DNA of 64,000 nt from Jaltomata sinuosa (Eukaryota > Streptophyta > Magnoliopsida > Solanales > Solanaceae): NCBI GenBank assembly GCA_003996215.1, contig QJPP01000030.1:1302001-1366000 (forward strand), given 5' to 3'. Of the stretch, positions 36,624 to 47,970 are shown one piece after another; within the stretch, counting starts at the first letter, position 1; every line of letters starts with the position of its first letter. Made by a program: the position numbers and the translations under genes. Below the pieces are notes generated by a model that searched no databases, was not told where the DNA came from, and was given only the letters and a program-made list of their open reading frames with translations.

Positions 36624-37413
36624 CTATTTTGACACTTTTATGCGGCTCATGAAAACACTCGTCAGGACTGTTTTTGACTCGAAGGATGCCTTGAGCAACT
36701 TCAGCGCCTGCAATACATGATAGTAGGAGTAATTGAGTTAATCAAGAATAAAATTTGACCCAACACACATTAAATTGATTACCTCTTCCATTCCAAAATT
36801 AACAACTTCCTCCTGCAGTACACCAACATCCTTAACATTGAACTTGTTGAGAAGGGTAATGCTTGAAATGGTGGACATAGGCTTAACCACCAAGTCATCC
36901 ATCACCATGTATGTCACCACATCCTTCACAAAACCCTTTGTACCTGACACAGCTCCATTGGCTACCGGCGGAGCAACGTACGCCAAAATTCTCGACATAC
37001 CAGAATTACAGCTTGTACATTTTGCATTAGGGTCATCAGAAACAGTTAAGTGAGAACCATAGGTATAAGTAGGGTTGGAACAGGTATAAAAGGTCTTCTG
37101 TGTCGTCGGAACGTCATTAATCGATAGAAAAGGAATGGGAGAGATCCCAACAGAGGACTTGGGTTTTAAAAGGATGTCCTTCGACTGATTAATATAGGTG
37201 TCGTTTAGATTTTCAACGCTGTCATAGAGTTTAGGCAAGCATCCATAATTCATCCCTTTCTCCTTAAGAAGCCTAATGACAGAGGCCACTGGCAATGAAA
37301 GAATGTGAAACAGGAAATCCACACAATTCTTTTCAGCCTCTGCAAATAGAACTTTTTTTAGCCTTTGTGTCAATCAATAGCTTCATGCTCAATTTGGTCT
37401 CAGAAGTCGTCAT
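36624..37413 (-). pseudogene. DUF674 copy 2: full length with a one-base frameshift
   Basis: ATG 37413 opens MTTSETKLSMKLLIDTKAKK. A run of seven A residues on the minus strand (T7 at about 37353-37359) then shifts the frame. The intact paralogue at 44977-45952 has six. Past that point the whole domain is readable: VLFAEAEKNCVDFLFHILSL, TCSNPTYTY with CTSC, VTYMVMDDLVVKPMSTIS, to GMEEV. The donor is GAAGAG|GTAATC (exon 1 ends 36783); exon 2 is 36707-36624, ending in a stop. It is otherwise undamaged, so either a very young pseudogene or a sequencing slip in a homopolymer. Confidence 0.8.
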
Positions 37414-37472
37414 TATGTCTGCCTGATAATTCGGAGAAGATCGGATGAGGAAATATTCATCTGAACTGGGGA

Positions 37473-37479
37473 TTTTATA
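37473..37479 (-). promoter_or_regulatory. TATA box of DUF674 copy 2
   Basis: The minus strand reads GACTATAAAATCCCC about 60 bases before the ATG, a clean TATAAAA core-promoter match at a reasonable distance. Confidence 0.5.
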
Positions 37480-38958
37480 GTCACTATTGCTTCATCGTCA
37501 TAGTAAACTAACAGTCATCAAATTAATTAAGCTAGTCAAACCGGTACATTAATCAAGAATATCCTTTTCATTAATCTCATAATAAAATGGAGAATTCAAA
37601 AGGTTGCAATGAATAATTCAATGTGATAACACAGTATTTAGTCCAAATTAAGGAATTCACACTGTATCTAAACTCAAAACGTTGAGAACCTAAGAGGTCG
37701 CAAAGGAAGTTCTCATCACTGTCCGCATGTAACCAAAAAGTGAATTGTTAATTTCGTCATGCTGATAAATGTACAAGATTTAGTTTTAGGCAATTCTCAT
37801 GTATCCTGTTTTTTTCCTTTTAATGATTAGCATCCTAGTCTCCTCTGCTTCTTGCAATTAATGTCCTGTTTCCCAATTATTTACAGGGAAAAACAAAGAA
37901 AAACAAAAGAATGATTTAAGTTAAAGATAGTAAATAATGGAAATTTGATCGTTCCCCTCCATTGAACAACACACTCTCTCCTTACAGTTCTAATCCAAGT
38001 CACTTACTGTATCTCTCATTTTCCTCCCGTCTTAACAATTCGTTGAAAATGCAGACATGTTGAACAGGCATTCTTAGTATAGATGTCTAACAACTAGGAA
38101 GTTAGCTCCAGCTTAGTTTTTGTATTCGTGGAGGTCAGGTCTATGCCCCCTTCGTCGTACCTTTGATTTTATCTTATATACATGGCAGGGGTCGCCCAAA
38201 ACCCCTATCACCACGGGAGGTGAAACCCTGGGTGAATAGTAATAAATAAAAATTTAGCTCATCGATCTATCCAAATTTAACTTTATCAAAGATATGGACA
38301 ACTAACGTGACGCTACTTGCGGTGCTGCTGCTACAAATACATTACAAATTAAATGAGCATCTCGTTTCAATTAGTTTGCAAAATATTTCAAGATTGTTTG
38401 GGTTCTTTTCTTTTTTGGTAGTGGTTGAATTCTTTTGTAAAGATGAAAAAAAGTTTATGGCAATTTTTGTTTTGGTGGCTTTATCAGTGTAGATTAAGGA
38501 GAAGATATTCTGGCTTTCAGTTATGTAAAATGCAAAACACTCGATAAATGTCTGATAGTACTCCTAATATTAAGTCTATCTGCAAAAGCTTTCTCATACA
38601 GTCGGATTGCCAATAGAAATGTACAATTGTACAAATCCAAATATTAGTATCAAATAATATAATATCGCGTAAGGAGGCAAACGGCTGAGCCAACCGGTTA
38701 ATTTTTGTCTGGCTAGTTAGCACAGAAGTATGGATCATTAATAGGCTGATTGAACAGTGGGCTCAAGTTTACTCAACTTTCAGTGGCTTTACATGTAGAA
38801 CGATCACATTGTTTCCGCATTAATTTGACTTATCACTACTACAGCACATTTTGGACTCAAGCCCAAATTGAACATTTTTGATTGCTTGTAGTTACATTTA
38901 GGCAGACACAAATTCTCTTCGCAATGTTTACTGTGTTGGAGATGGTTGAAGAATCATT
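37480..38958. other. intergenic, no gene seen
   Basis: No coding region is supported. A less AT-rich part at 38090-38235 has no recognisable protein. Confidence 0.45.
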
Positions 38959-39001
38959 ATATTTATCTATATCTATCTATCTATATCTATATCTATCTAT
39001 A
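38959..39001. repeat. (TATC)/(ATCTAT) microsatellite
   Basis: Irregular repeats of TATC and ATCTAT lead directly into the left end of the Helitron-like element, which begins with the same word TCTATAT. Confidence 0.8.
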
Positions 39002-41299
39002 TCTATATTATATTAAAAGTGTGAAGCACCTTATAATGTGATTTGAACTTTTTGGCCTTCATTAAAAAATATCTCATTTAAACAAAATCGTCTTTTTACT
39101 ATTTTTCTAATATTTAAAACTTTAAAATTAATTAAAATTTAACTTATTAAATCTAAATAATAACCTATTTAGGTTAAAAGGACACCACTAAAGTGAAGAA
39201 GGTAGAAGGGGCGGCCATCTAAGAATCTAAGGCGGAAAGGAGGAGAAGGAAACGACTCAATGACAGACTCTTTATGCTTAGATCCACTGTACCCAAAATA
39301 AGCAAGGTAATTAATTGACTTATTTGTTAATTTCTCTTAATGAAATTACAATTGTTGATGTTTTTATATATTAATAAGTTGTTTGAATGAATTAATTGAT
39401 TTAGCAGATGGATAGAACATCCATACTTGGAGATACGATTGATTACGTGTAGGAGTTCTTAGATAAAATCAAGGACATAAAATTGTTGGGAAATTTTTAG
39501 GAGCTAAAGCCTAATGAAGCATTTGTCAGAAATCCTCCAAAGGTACAATTTTCACTTACTGGATTAATTATTCCTCGATAAAATCACGTCAAATAATATA
39601 ATGATTGTTTGATTACTTTCTAGATTGAGGAATAATTTGTAAATTTGAATAATAAATACGAATTAAGACTGTTTCATATGAGCTTTGTCGTATGCATTTG
39701 TCGGTTTGAATTCTCTCTTTTGATAATTTCTCGTGTTTCTTTTTCAGTTGAAAATTTCTGATCGAAATTGAACGAAATAAACATGTTACCGCTGAATGAA
39801 GTAGCCAAAAAATTAAAAGTTTTTGCCACTGGTATTTGGTATTTGCCGGACTGAGATTCATCTGATGGCCAAACATCATACTCTTAGACCCAAAACGAAC
39901 TGCCATCCAGCGATGGTATGTATATTAATTGTTTTTCAATGTACAATATAGTTATGATGTTCATGCATATTGTAATATTTTTACATTAAAAAATTCATAA
40001 TTATGTATAAATAATAAAAATCACCGCATATATAAACCCTACAAAGCCAAACTGATGGCTATAAACTTATTCTCAATTGTCGACATATGAAACCGTCCTT
40101 TTCCAGAAGATTCACTAATGGTTTCATCTCCATCAATGCTTTTCCTTGAGGATTTGTCGTAGAGAATGGGAAGGACACGTCATTATCTGTTGAGTCATAG
40201 TTTAGAAAGTTTAGTCCAAGAGTGGACATCCTTTCACACCATGATAGTACAGTTAATTAGTTTGGTACGTAGAATTTTCTAAAGTTGTGTTGTTCTTAAA
40301 TAAAAAAAGAGAAAGCTAAGGTGAAGAAGAATTTGAAACGTTTATGTGATCCACCATATGTTGTTGATATATGTTTCTTCTTTTAAGTTCCTTTTTTGAA
40401 GGCGTTTTTAGTTCTCTTTTAAATTATTGTTATTGTATGTTTTTTAGGTATCACTTAATTGGTTCTCTTATAATATTTCATCTTTCAATGGGATTTAGTA
40501 TGTAATTTTAAGAATTCTTTTTGATTTGGATCCAATATATTTTAACTATAATTTTGATTATGCTTTTTACTAAACTGTTGTAATTTTTTTTATAGCATCA
40601 TTATTAGATTATGCTGAGGCAAAAGTTAGAAGACGCTAATGTAAATATCAAAGAGGATATAATTGATAAGTTGTAACTGTCAAGAATACGCAAATTACAT
40701 ATAACCTGCCGTTTTTATCTTCTTAAGATTTTGCTTTCGTATTTCTTTTTTCATTGTATTATTGATTTAATTTATTAAAGTTTTTAATTTATTTTTGTGT
40801 TATAGATGACTTTTACGTGAAAACCTACACTTTGGGACACAGAAGATGTAAATCGCACTAGAAAAATTCAATGCGACAAGCTCTGACTGAAAAGGCTGCA
40901 GGTGGTGAAATCGATCTTAGGTCTCCCGTTACTTTTACTTTTTTCATCACAAATATATTCACATATTTAATTACCATAAGAATAATGTCAAGTCTCACTT
41001 TTATTGTGTATTGGAGGACGAAGGAGGAACTATAATTTATGACATCTCCTGAATTTCAATTTGGGTATTGGTTTTCATTTATTCGCGGGATTTCAAATGG
41101 TGAATTGGTGGTCTTTTATTGTGAAAATTCAAAGAGAGTTTGTTTGAAAAGACAATTTAAAATCATGTAAAGCATATCTCTAAATTATTGATGAAAGACC
41201 AAAGAAAAATGAGAATAATGCACAAAATTGATATTCTTCTTATATATAGTTCTATTAATTGTCGTAAGATACATGTGCAAAGCACGTATACTTAACTGA
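39002..41299 (+). mobile_element. Helitron-like element carrying gene fragments
   Basis: The left end TCTATATTATATTAAAAG follows an A and fits plant Helitron 5' ends. The right end is a hairpin ACATGTGCAAAGCACGT followed by ATACTTAACTGA, ending CTGA (the CTRR rule), and a T follows. There are no terminal inverted repeats and no target duplication. No Rep/helicase is present, so it is non-autonomous. It carries a bHLH gene piece (39190-39542) and further non-repetitive sequence, including an unassigned exon-like stretch at 40610-40920. Confidence 0.75.
39190..39542 (+). pseudogene. bHLH transcription factor fragment (bHLH93/ICE-like)
   Basis: The first piece, 39190-39306, reads VKKVEGAAI, stop, ESKAERRRRKRLNDRLFMLR and STVPKISK, then donor AAG|GTAATT. 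The second, 39408-39542 after TTAGCAG, reads MDRTSILGDTIDYV, stop, EFLDKIKDIKLLG and ELKPNEAFVRNPPK, then donor AAG|GTACAA. Together they cover the basic region, both helices and the loop of a bHLH domain, with the intron at the usual place (ISK|MDR) of the bHLH93/61 group. Three internal stops make it nonfunctional. It was apparently captured with its introns by the Helitron. Confidence 0.82.
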
Positions 41300-41667
41300 T
41301 TTGAATTATTTTTTTTCATTAAAAGATTCTGCTTTAGATAAAATCGTCTTTTACTATTTTCTCCAATTATTATTTAAATTTATATTAACAATTGAGAAAT
41401 CCTAAAATATTTGGTAAGAGTAAATATATATGGTAAAAAGTATTAGAAAAATTAATATTTTTCTATTATATACTAACTTACAACTTTGAACTATTATATT
41501 TAATTTACCACAAAGGACCTTGAATTTCAGTGAAATCAAAGAAAAAAGTATTATAGCTTTTTTAAAGTCAATTGGTATTTTTCAATAAATTTATTTTCTT
41601 TAATATATTTTATAGTGATTGATGGTTTGACGTGATGCACACGTGCAACGCACGTACACTAAACTAG
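41300..41667 (+). mobile_element. second Helitron 3' part, directly abutting the first
   Basis: The start (TTGAATTATTTTTTTTCATT ... AAAATCGTCTTTTACTATTT) resembles the first element's 5' region from about 39043, but without its first 40 bases. The end is the hairpin CACGTGCAACGCACGT plus ACACTAAACTAG|T, ending CTAG (CTRR). It is therefore a separate short Helitron copy or the remains of a nested pair. Confidence 0.65.
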
Positions 41668-42029
41668 TTCGATAAGATGCTTGAGAAGAGACACTTAGGG
41701 GATGGCTGAAGAATATCTAAATTCGAAAATAGACTTGAGAAGAGATTCATGTATATGGTTTTGAGATGCGAAACTCAAATAGTTACTATTTTGTACATGA
41801 ATGATCAATGGAGACTTTTGATTAAAAAGGAAAAAGACTAGAGAAGAGATAATGGTAAATATTATTAAAAGATGAAACTAAGCAGACAACATAATGAAAA
41901 AGAATAGATTAACTAGTAGTAAGATTTATAAGCAACGCACAAGTAAGAGGACAATTATATAAACTGAAACATCCAATCCCCTCATGTCTTATAGCATATT
42001 CTCTGCTAGCTTTACAGGGCTCTTTTCCG
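41668..42029. other. intergenic, no gene seen
   Basis: The 3' flank of DUF674 copy 3. It resembles the stretches 3' of the other minus-strand copies (AAACTGAAACATCCAA near 41966 and 44180). Confidence 0.45.
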
Positions 42030-42775
42030 CTTAGCACTCACTGCTCATGAAAACACTTGTCAGAACTTTTTTTGATTCAAATGATGCCTTCAGCCAATGA
42101 TAGTAGTTATCAAGAATTTTCAGTACCAAGGATAGAATGACATATATAAGATAAAAAAAATAATAAGCAATATGCACTTCCTTTGTCCTAATTTATGTGG
42201 CACTTTTCAGATTTTGAGAATCAAATTTCCTAATTTTGAACGTGAATTATAAAAATCTGAAAGATTTCACATAAATTGGAACGAATGAAGTACAATTAAA
42301 TTGAATACCTCTTCCATTCCTAAATTTACCACTTGTTCCTGCAACGCACAAACATCCTTGACCTTAAAGTACTTGTTAAGACCAGACAGAGATGGGCTTA
42401 ACGACCAAGTCATCCATGACCATGTATTTCACTGCCTCCTTCACAAAACCCCCTGTAGTGGTGCAACCTTCGTCAGAAGTTTCGACATACTTTTGTTGCA
42501 ACTTGGGCAAGTAGTGTGATCAACTTCAGAGACATAATAGCATTGGTGGAGGAACATCTATAAAAATATCTTGGTTTAGGAACAAAGTTATTAAAAACAA
42601 TACAAGAGCAACGGAAGAGATTCCAACAGGACACTCGGGTTTTATTATGATATCCTTTGACTTCATATAGGTGACATTCAGATTCTCCACGCTTTCCTAC
42701 ATGTTAGACAAGCACCCATTCATTCCTTTTTCCTTAAGAAGCTTAGTGACAGTGCCCAAAGGCAATGAAAGAATT
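42030..42775 (-). pseudogene. DUF674 copy 3: 5'-truncated and broken
   Basis: An exon 2 remnant is at about 42030-42096, lacking the acceptor and first codons. Exon 1 sequence covers 42309-42775 with several deletions, for example in the VVKPMSAIS region. The first about 45 codons are missing; at about 42775 the match to paralogues stops. Among the copies it is closest to copy 5 (44977-45952), sharing variants such as the TTTATATAGGTG/CATGTTA region. Confidence 0.8.
42177..42294. mobile_element. short Stowaway MITE in the intron of DUF674 copy 3
   Basis: ACTTCCTTTGTCCTAATTTA at one end and TAAATTGGAACGAATGAAGT at the other are inverted. The element is about 118 bp and lies between the two exon remnants. 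Confidence 0.65.
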
Positions 42776-43120
42776 GCATGGTGTTTATACAAAAGCAATT
42801 CTGTACAAATCTACTTGCAGGTTTTAATTAACACAAACCTGGTCGTAATGAGATTCACAATAAACTGAACAAGAAAACAATGTTCTAGTTAACAGTATTT
42901 ATATTGACAAACTTTCAAGCGTAAGACTTTATTCTCAAGAAACTACCTTTAAAACTTTTCTATTATCCCTTATATAGACCTATAATTATTAGTACTACTT
43001 TTTATTTAATTAAGGTAATGATTTATTGAGTAAAAAATTAATTTCATAATTAAACTTCACAAATTTTACGAGTCCCATTCTCAATGGGATGGGTAATGAT
43101 CCAACGTCCTTTTATGGACT

Positions 43121-43303
43121 TTTTTTTTTTTTGGTTATCCACCGGGTGTTCGGTACCCATATTGGAGCCCCGACTAATTCGGATCGCGCGTTGCAGGGGC
43201 CCATCCTAGGCAAGGATTTTCTCCATACCCAGGGCTCAAACCTGAGACCTCTAGTTAAGGATGGAGCTGTCCCACCACTGCACCACAACCTATGTTGATT
43301 CTT
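43121..43303 (-). mobile_element. tRNA-derived SINE with poly(A) tail and target duplication
   Basis: On the minus strand the head holds GGTTGTGGTGCAGTGGTGGG (A-box) and GGTTTGAGCCC (B-box), the body continues to CCACCGGG..., and the end is a run of A. Flanks TTTATGGACT (43111-43120) and TTTATAGACT (43304-43313) form a 10-bp duplication with one change. The homologous flank of DUF674 copy 5 (about 46790-46815) has the same sequence without the insertion. Confidence 0.85.
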
Positions 43304-43485
43304 TTTATAGACTTATACAATTAGTCAACAAGTCCTTTTTAATATTTTATTTACATATCATATATAAATAAATACTATCACATATACTAATAAGTTTATT
43401 TATTTGACTAATTAAATTCTCTAATTTAATCATCAAACAAGTTAGTGTGCCAGTCCCTAGGTTCATTACTAAGCCGGTAGTAATG

Positions 43486-43786
43486 AACGCTGGAATTGGA
43501 GGCATCATTCAGCAGGATCACCATGGGAACATGATCATGGCCTTCTCCAGGCCAATGAAGGCTTTCAGCAACAATCATGTAGAAGCATTGGCAGCATGTT
43601 TTGATATCCAATGATGCAAAGAGCATGGTATTACTAATTATAACCTGGAATTAGACTCTCAAATTATTCTGGATATGCTGGAAAAAGTCACTATACTGAT
43701 AATTTGAAATTAAAAGTTCTAACTGGGGAGATGTCCCACGGCTTCACCAAACCATGTTGCTGATGGACTTGCCAAATATGCTGCAA
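43486..43786 (+). pseudogene. RNase H (RVT_3) fragment of a LINE-type element
   Basis: The plus frame reads NAGIGGIIQQDHHGNMIMAF, SRPMKAFSNNHVEALAACFD, IQ, a stop, CKEHGITNYNLELDSQIILD and, after a shift, SPNHVADGLAKYAA. This is the order of the plant RVT_3 RNase H domain: the glycine-rich first strand, the E in VEAxA, the D in LELDSQ and the late H/AD. It is interrupted by a stop and a frame change. Confidence 0.75.
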
Positions 43787-44222
43787 ATATTCCGTCCGTT
43801 TTATTTTACTTGGCTAAGTTCAAGCTTACTCAACTTTCAATGGCTATTGATTTGACTATCACTGCTTACTGCTACAGTATGTACATTTGAGCGCAAGCCC
43901 GCCTTTTGAAGCTAAAAATAATCGAAACACCATGGCTTTTTCGAGTTACATCTGTGCGTAAGTAAACTCTTTTCAAATAACTTATGCGAGATGTCTTTAA
44001 TGTTGGAGTTGGCTGAAGAATATCTAAATTCGATAATATGTTAATTAAAAGATGAAACTAAGCAGATATAATAATGAAAAAGTATCCCAAACTAGACAAA
44101 GTAGTACCAAGATTTATAAGAAATGGATAACTGAATCTACAAAGCAAAGGAAACAGCTAAAAGACCAAAAATTATAAACTGAAACATCCAACTGCAGTAT
44201 GTCTCAAGGCTTATTCTCTGTT

Positions 44223-44641
44223 TTACTCTGTTCTTTTCCGCTTTGCATCGCTCATGAAAACACTTGTGAGAACTGTTTTCGACTCAAAAGATGCCTTCAG
44301 CAACTTCAGCGCCTGCAAAATTAGAGGAGTTAACTAAGTCACAAAACTCTCACCAAACAAAAAGGACATATATAAAAAATAAAAAAAAGTAATCCAAGCA
44401 TATATACAATTGAAGTGAATAAAACGAGAGGGGTTGTTCAAATGGTAAGCACTAAGTACCCTCCACCTCCAACCTTAAGATTGTGGGTTCGAGGAGGAAA
44501 AAAACTGAATTGAGGACCTCCTTCATTCCTAAATTGACTACATTCACCTGTAATACACTTAACATTCTGGACATTAAACTTGTTGAGAAGGGCAATGCTA
44601 TGGCAGACATAGGCTTAACCACCAAGTCATCCATCACCATG
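44223..44641 (-). pseudogene. DUF674 copy 4: 3' fragment
   Basis: It keeps the last part of exon 1 (44641 to about 44514, from YMVMDDLVVKPMSAI to NLGMKEV, with a small deletion) and exon 2 (from 44312, ALKLLKASFESKTVLTSVFM then an altered end). Everything upstream is missing: at 44641 the sequence turns into unrelated AT-rich DNA. A SINE lies in the intron. Confidence 0.8.
44430..44495 (+). mobile_element. tRNA-derived SINE head in the intron of DUF674 copy 4
   Basis: GGGGTTGTTCAAATGGTAAG (A-box-like) is followed 40 bases later by GTGGGTTCGAGG (B-box-like). The sequence ends after GGAGGAAAAAAAC, an A-rich stretch. It is antisense to the DUF674 copy. Confidence 0.6.
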
Positions 44642-44976
44642 TAAAAAGTTGAACAAGTAAAAATTCGACTGATGAAGTATATTTCAATATTAAACGAGTA
44701 AAAATGGACCGAGGAAGTATATTTCTTTCATTAGTACTTAGAACTACGAAGTTGATACTATTTGTTTTTACTACTTTGTTTGAGAGGGACTTCTATGGTT
44801 GAAGGCGTACGTTGGAGATGGCTGAAAATCTATAAATAAATATAACGTATGATTTTGTAATCATAACTGAAGCTTCAAATCATAAATAATGAAAGCGGGA
44901 AATGTAACAAAAGAAAACACCATTAAAGACAATTTACTGAACTGAAATATCCAATTCTGTTATGTCTAACGACTAC

Positions 44977-45952
44977 CTATTTCTCTGCTTTTACGTGGGT
45001 CATGAAGAGACTTGTCAAAATTGTTTTAGACTCCAAAGATAATTTCAGCAACTGAAGCGCCTGTGAAGTATATGAGAGAAACTTTCTAAAGTAAGAATAT
45101 TGTCTAACAAATAAAAAATACTAACATATGTCAAGGAAAGGGTTTTTGAGACGTAGGATTAAACTGCACGATGGCAGTGTCACGACATTATCTTAGGCAT
45201 TTATAACATGGTATTGGTGTCCATCATTCTGAAGTGATTGGAGTAGAACAACTAATCCCACAAAAGTGTCAATAGCTACGACAAAACATGAGAATATCTT
45301 GGACTCGAATACAAAACAAATCAAAATAGTAGTTAAAAAGAGTTAATATTACCTCTTCCTTTCCAATATGTACAACTTGCTCTTGCAGGGCGCCAAAATC
45401 GTTGACATTAAAGTAGTCTTTAAGACCTGTAATGCTAGATATGGCGGACATGGGCTTAACAACCAAGTCATCCATCACCATGTATTTCACTGTCTCCTTC
45501 ACAAAACCGACTGTGGGAGGTGCCAACAAATCAGGTGGAAAAAGCTTCATCACAGCTACCGCCATACTTTTCTTACAAGTTGGGCAGATAAGGTTATTAA
45601 ATTCGGTGAAATAAGGGCAGTTGGAGATACATTTATAAAAATGTTTTTGTTCCGGTATGTGATTAAACAATTGAAGGGGAACTGAAGAGATTCTAGCAGG
45701 ACACTCGGGTTTTAATATGATATTCTTCGACTTTATATAGGTGTCCTTCAGATTCTCCACGCTTTCATACATGTTATGCAAACACCCATTCATTCCTTTC
45801 TCCTTAAGAAGTTTAGTGACAGTGCCCACTGGCAATGTAAGTATGTGAAACAGGAAATCCACACAATTCTTTTCAACCTCAGCAAATAGTACTTTTTTCG
45901 CCTTGGTGTCAATCAAAAGCTTCATGCTCAATTTGGTCTCAGCAGTCGCCAT
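44977..45952 (-). CDS. DUF674 copy 5: intact, 2 exons, 227 aa
   Basis: Exon 1 is 45952-45353 (200 codons, donor GAAGAG|GTAATA). Exon 2 is 45060-44977 (27 codons plus stop), joined in phase 0. It opens MATAETKLSMKLLIDTKAKK. The DUF674 hallmarks follow: VLFAEVEKNCVDFLFHI, LLKEKGMNGCL, then a cysteine group CISNC...CPTC that could bind a metal, and the highly conserved KYMVMDDLVVKPMSAISSIT. The C-terminus is ALQLLKLSLESKTILTSLFM. DUF674 (PF05056) is a plant-specific family of unknown function, usually in tandem clusters. This copy is the most diverged of the three intact ones in its middle part. Confidence 0.85.
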
Positions 45953-46089
45953 TTCAGTTATCGCGATCTGAGAATGAAGAGGGTTAATTATGTTTCAAGT
46001 ATTTAAAAACACATACGCAATTAATCTTATGTGTTGAGGACCTACACTTAAAAATGCTTCATCATCATATTTTGAACAAACTAGTCGAG

Positions 46090-46314
46090 CAGTCACTTAT
46101 TGTATGGGTAGACGGATCCATGGTTAAATTCGAAAAACAAAAATATGGTGCTTAAAATTTGAACTTTGATCCTCAAAATAAATTTTGAACTACTAAACCA
46201 CATAGCCAACTTCTAGTATGGTGTTTAGAAGATTCAAAATATATAAGAAATTTAAATATTACCAAGAAATTTGGTTGAACACCCTCCCGCCCCCTAGATC
46301 CGCCCTATGTAGAC
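46090..46314. mobile_element. degenerate 'GGCGGAGCC'-type element
   Basis: It begins GGGTAGACGGATCCATGGTT and ends GAACACCCTCCCGCCCCCTAGATCCGCCC. It resembles the element at 60437-60707 (ends GGCGGAGCC and CTCCGCCCC) but is much decayed. Confidence 0.4.
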
Positions 46315-47970
46315 TAGACGGTAAGCAGACACTAATCAAGAATCTCTTAGTTGATCTCAAAATTTGCAATAGAATTTAAGGAGTTTGCAGCGAATAATAC
46401 ATTATATGAAACTTTTCGTCCAAGGTAAACTACTACAATAATTCTGCACTTAAAGTGATAAAATCCCTTTCAGTAACGAAAATTAATCTAAATAGCTCCA
46501 CCTAATTGTATTTATATCTAAAAGAATAGGTTTTAAGGAAAACCTGGTGAGGAGAGACTCTATACTTATGCACACCGAAACCAATTTTTGCTATCAACTT
46601 CTTAGATCTATGATAATATATTGTGCTGAATAATTTTTAAAAAAAATCTCAATAGACAGAACAAGAAAATATTTTTTTTGGTATTTGTATTTTCGTGATC
46701 CATTACCCTTTATATAGCATAACCTACAAACTTTTTTCCTATTTGATTAAGGTGATGATTTACATAGGAATCCAATTCTAAATGGGTAATGATCCGACGT
46801 CCTTTTATGGAATTTAGACGTGAAGGTATCAATTATAAATTGGACTTTCACGTGACTAATAAGTTTATTTATTTAACTAATTAAATCTTCTAATTTAATT
46901 ATCAAACCAAAATAATTATTCGATTAACGAAGATTGGAATACTCGTTAGCGTAAGATCTCATAGATTCATTATTACTAAGTCGATAGTAAATTGATCGTA
47001 TTAATATACTAATTAAGGGTGGCGTCTAACAACACTCTTTAACGATTGGATAACATGAAATATACAATTTACTCTCAAGAATCAGTAGAAGACTAGTGTA
47101 GTATTTTATTTTGTTCTTATAGGTCCCGATCACCCTCAAATATAGTGTAACTTTCAAATTTCAATAGGTGATCAACTATGTGCGTGTAACAAATTATAAT
47201 TAATCATTGAATGACCTACGAAATTCTTTATTCTTTCATTCAATTTCCTTGATCAAGGTCTTAATTTGTGTTTATAATTCATGACAACATAAAACTTAAA
47301 CTCATTAGCAAGAGTTGACAGATTTCATCTTAGATTAATCATTAATTTTACAAGCATTTAATCATATTCAATATATATCCTTTCAACCATTTTCATAAGG
47401 CGATGGATGTCTGGTATCAACGTACAATAAATAACTTGTCAATTACTATGATGATCTCAGTTCAAAGCAAACTCATACATCACATATTCTTCAAGATAAT
47501 ATCTCAATGACAAGTTATGACAATTCTAACTATTAGGAATTATCCAATGAGTCGATTCAATGATCATATTTCTATATGCATCATCTACGTATGTGATTTG
47601 GTTCATGAGATCAATTAACATTTATTCAATAAAAACCATCACATACATATTGATCTAACTAGATCACTAATCTCCTAATTAGTGATAAGTTACAAGAGAC
47701 ATGACTCTCTCGTTATCACGATCTCCATCATAAGTTCAAGTCTCAAAACTTAATCAACGACTATGTTACATTAATCAAACAATTTGATAATAATGTATAA
47801 TAAAAGAAAATCAGATGTCATATATATTTATATTAAATAACCATGGAGATGGTGAAGCTTGATAAATGGATTAATATTCATGAACCTTGAAATCAACTCC
47901 CAGCAGGAAAAACAGAACACTTAAAAGGCAAAATTATAAACTGAAACATCCAGTTCCATTATGCTTATGA
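46315..47970. other. intergenic; block homologous to the flank of DUF674 copy 3
   Basis: 46745-46910 matches 43010-43440 (GGGTAATGATCC, ACGTCCTTTTATGG, TAATAAGTTTATTTATTT), showing duplication of the upstream flank together with the gene. From about 47000 to 47860 the sequence has no gene; it may be an old LTR, but I cannot show both ends. Confidence 0.5.

Noticed and set aside
37364..37373. Alternative start of DUF674 copy 2 after the frameshift
   Set aside because: The frame there opens at TTG, not ATG; the paralogue-aligned ATG at 37413 is the real start, out of frame because of the slip.
46900..47860. Possible LTR
   Set aside because: Looks like old retroelement sequence, but I could not find paired TG/CA ends, a primer-binding site or a second copy in the window.
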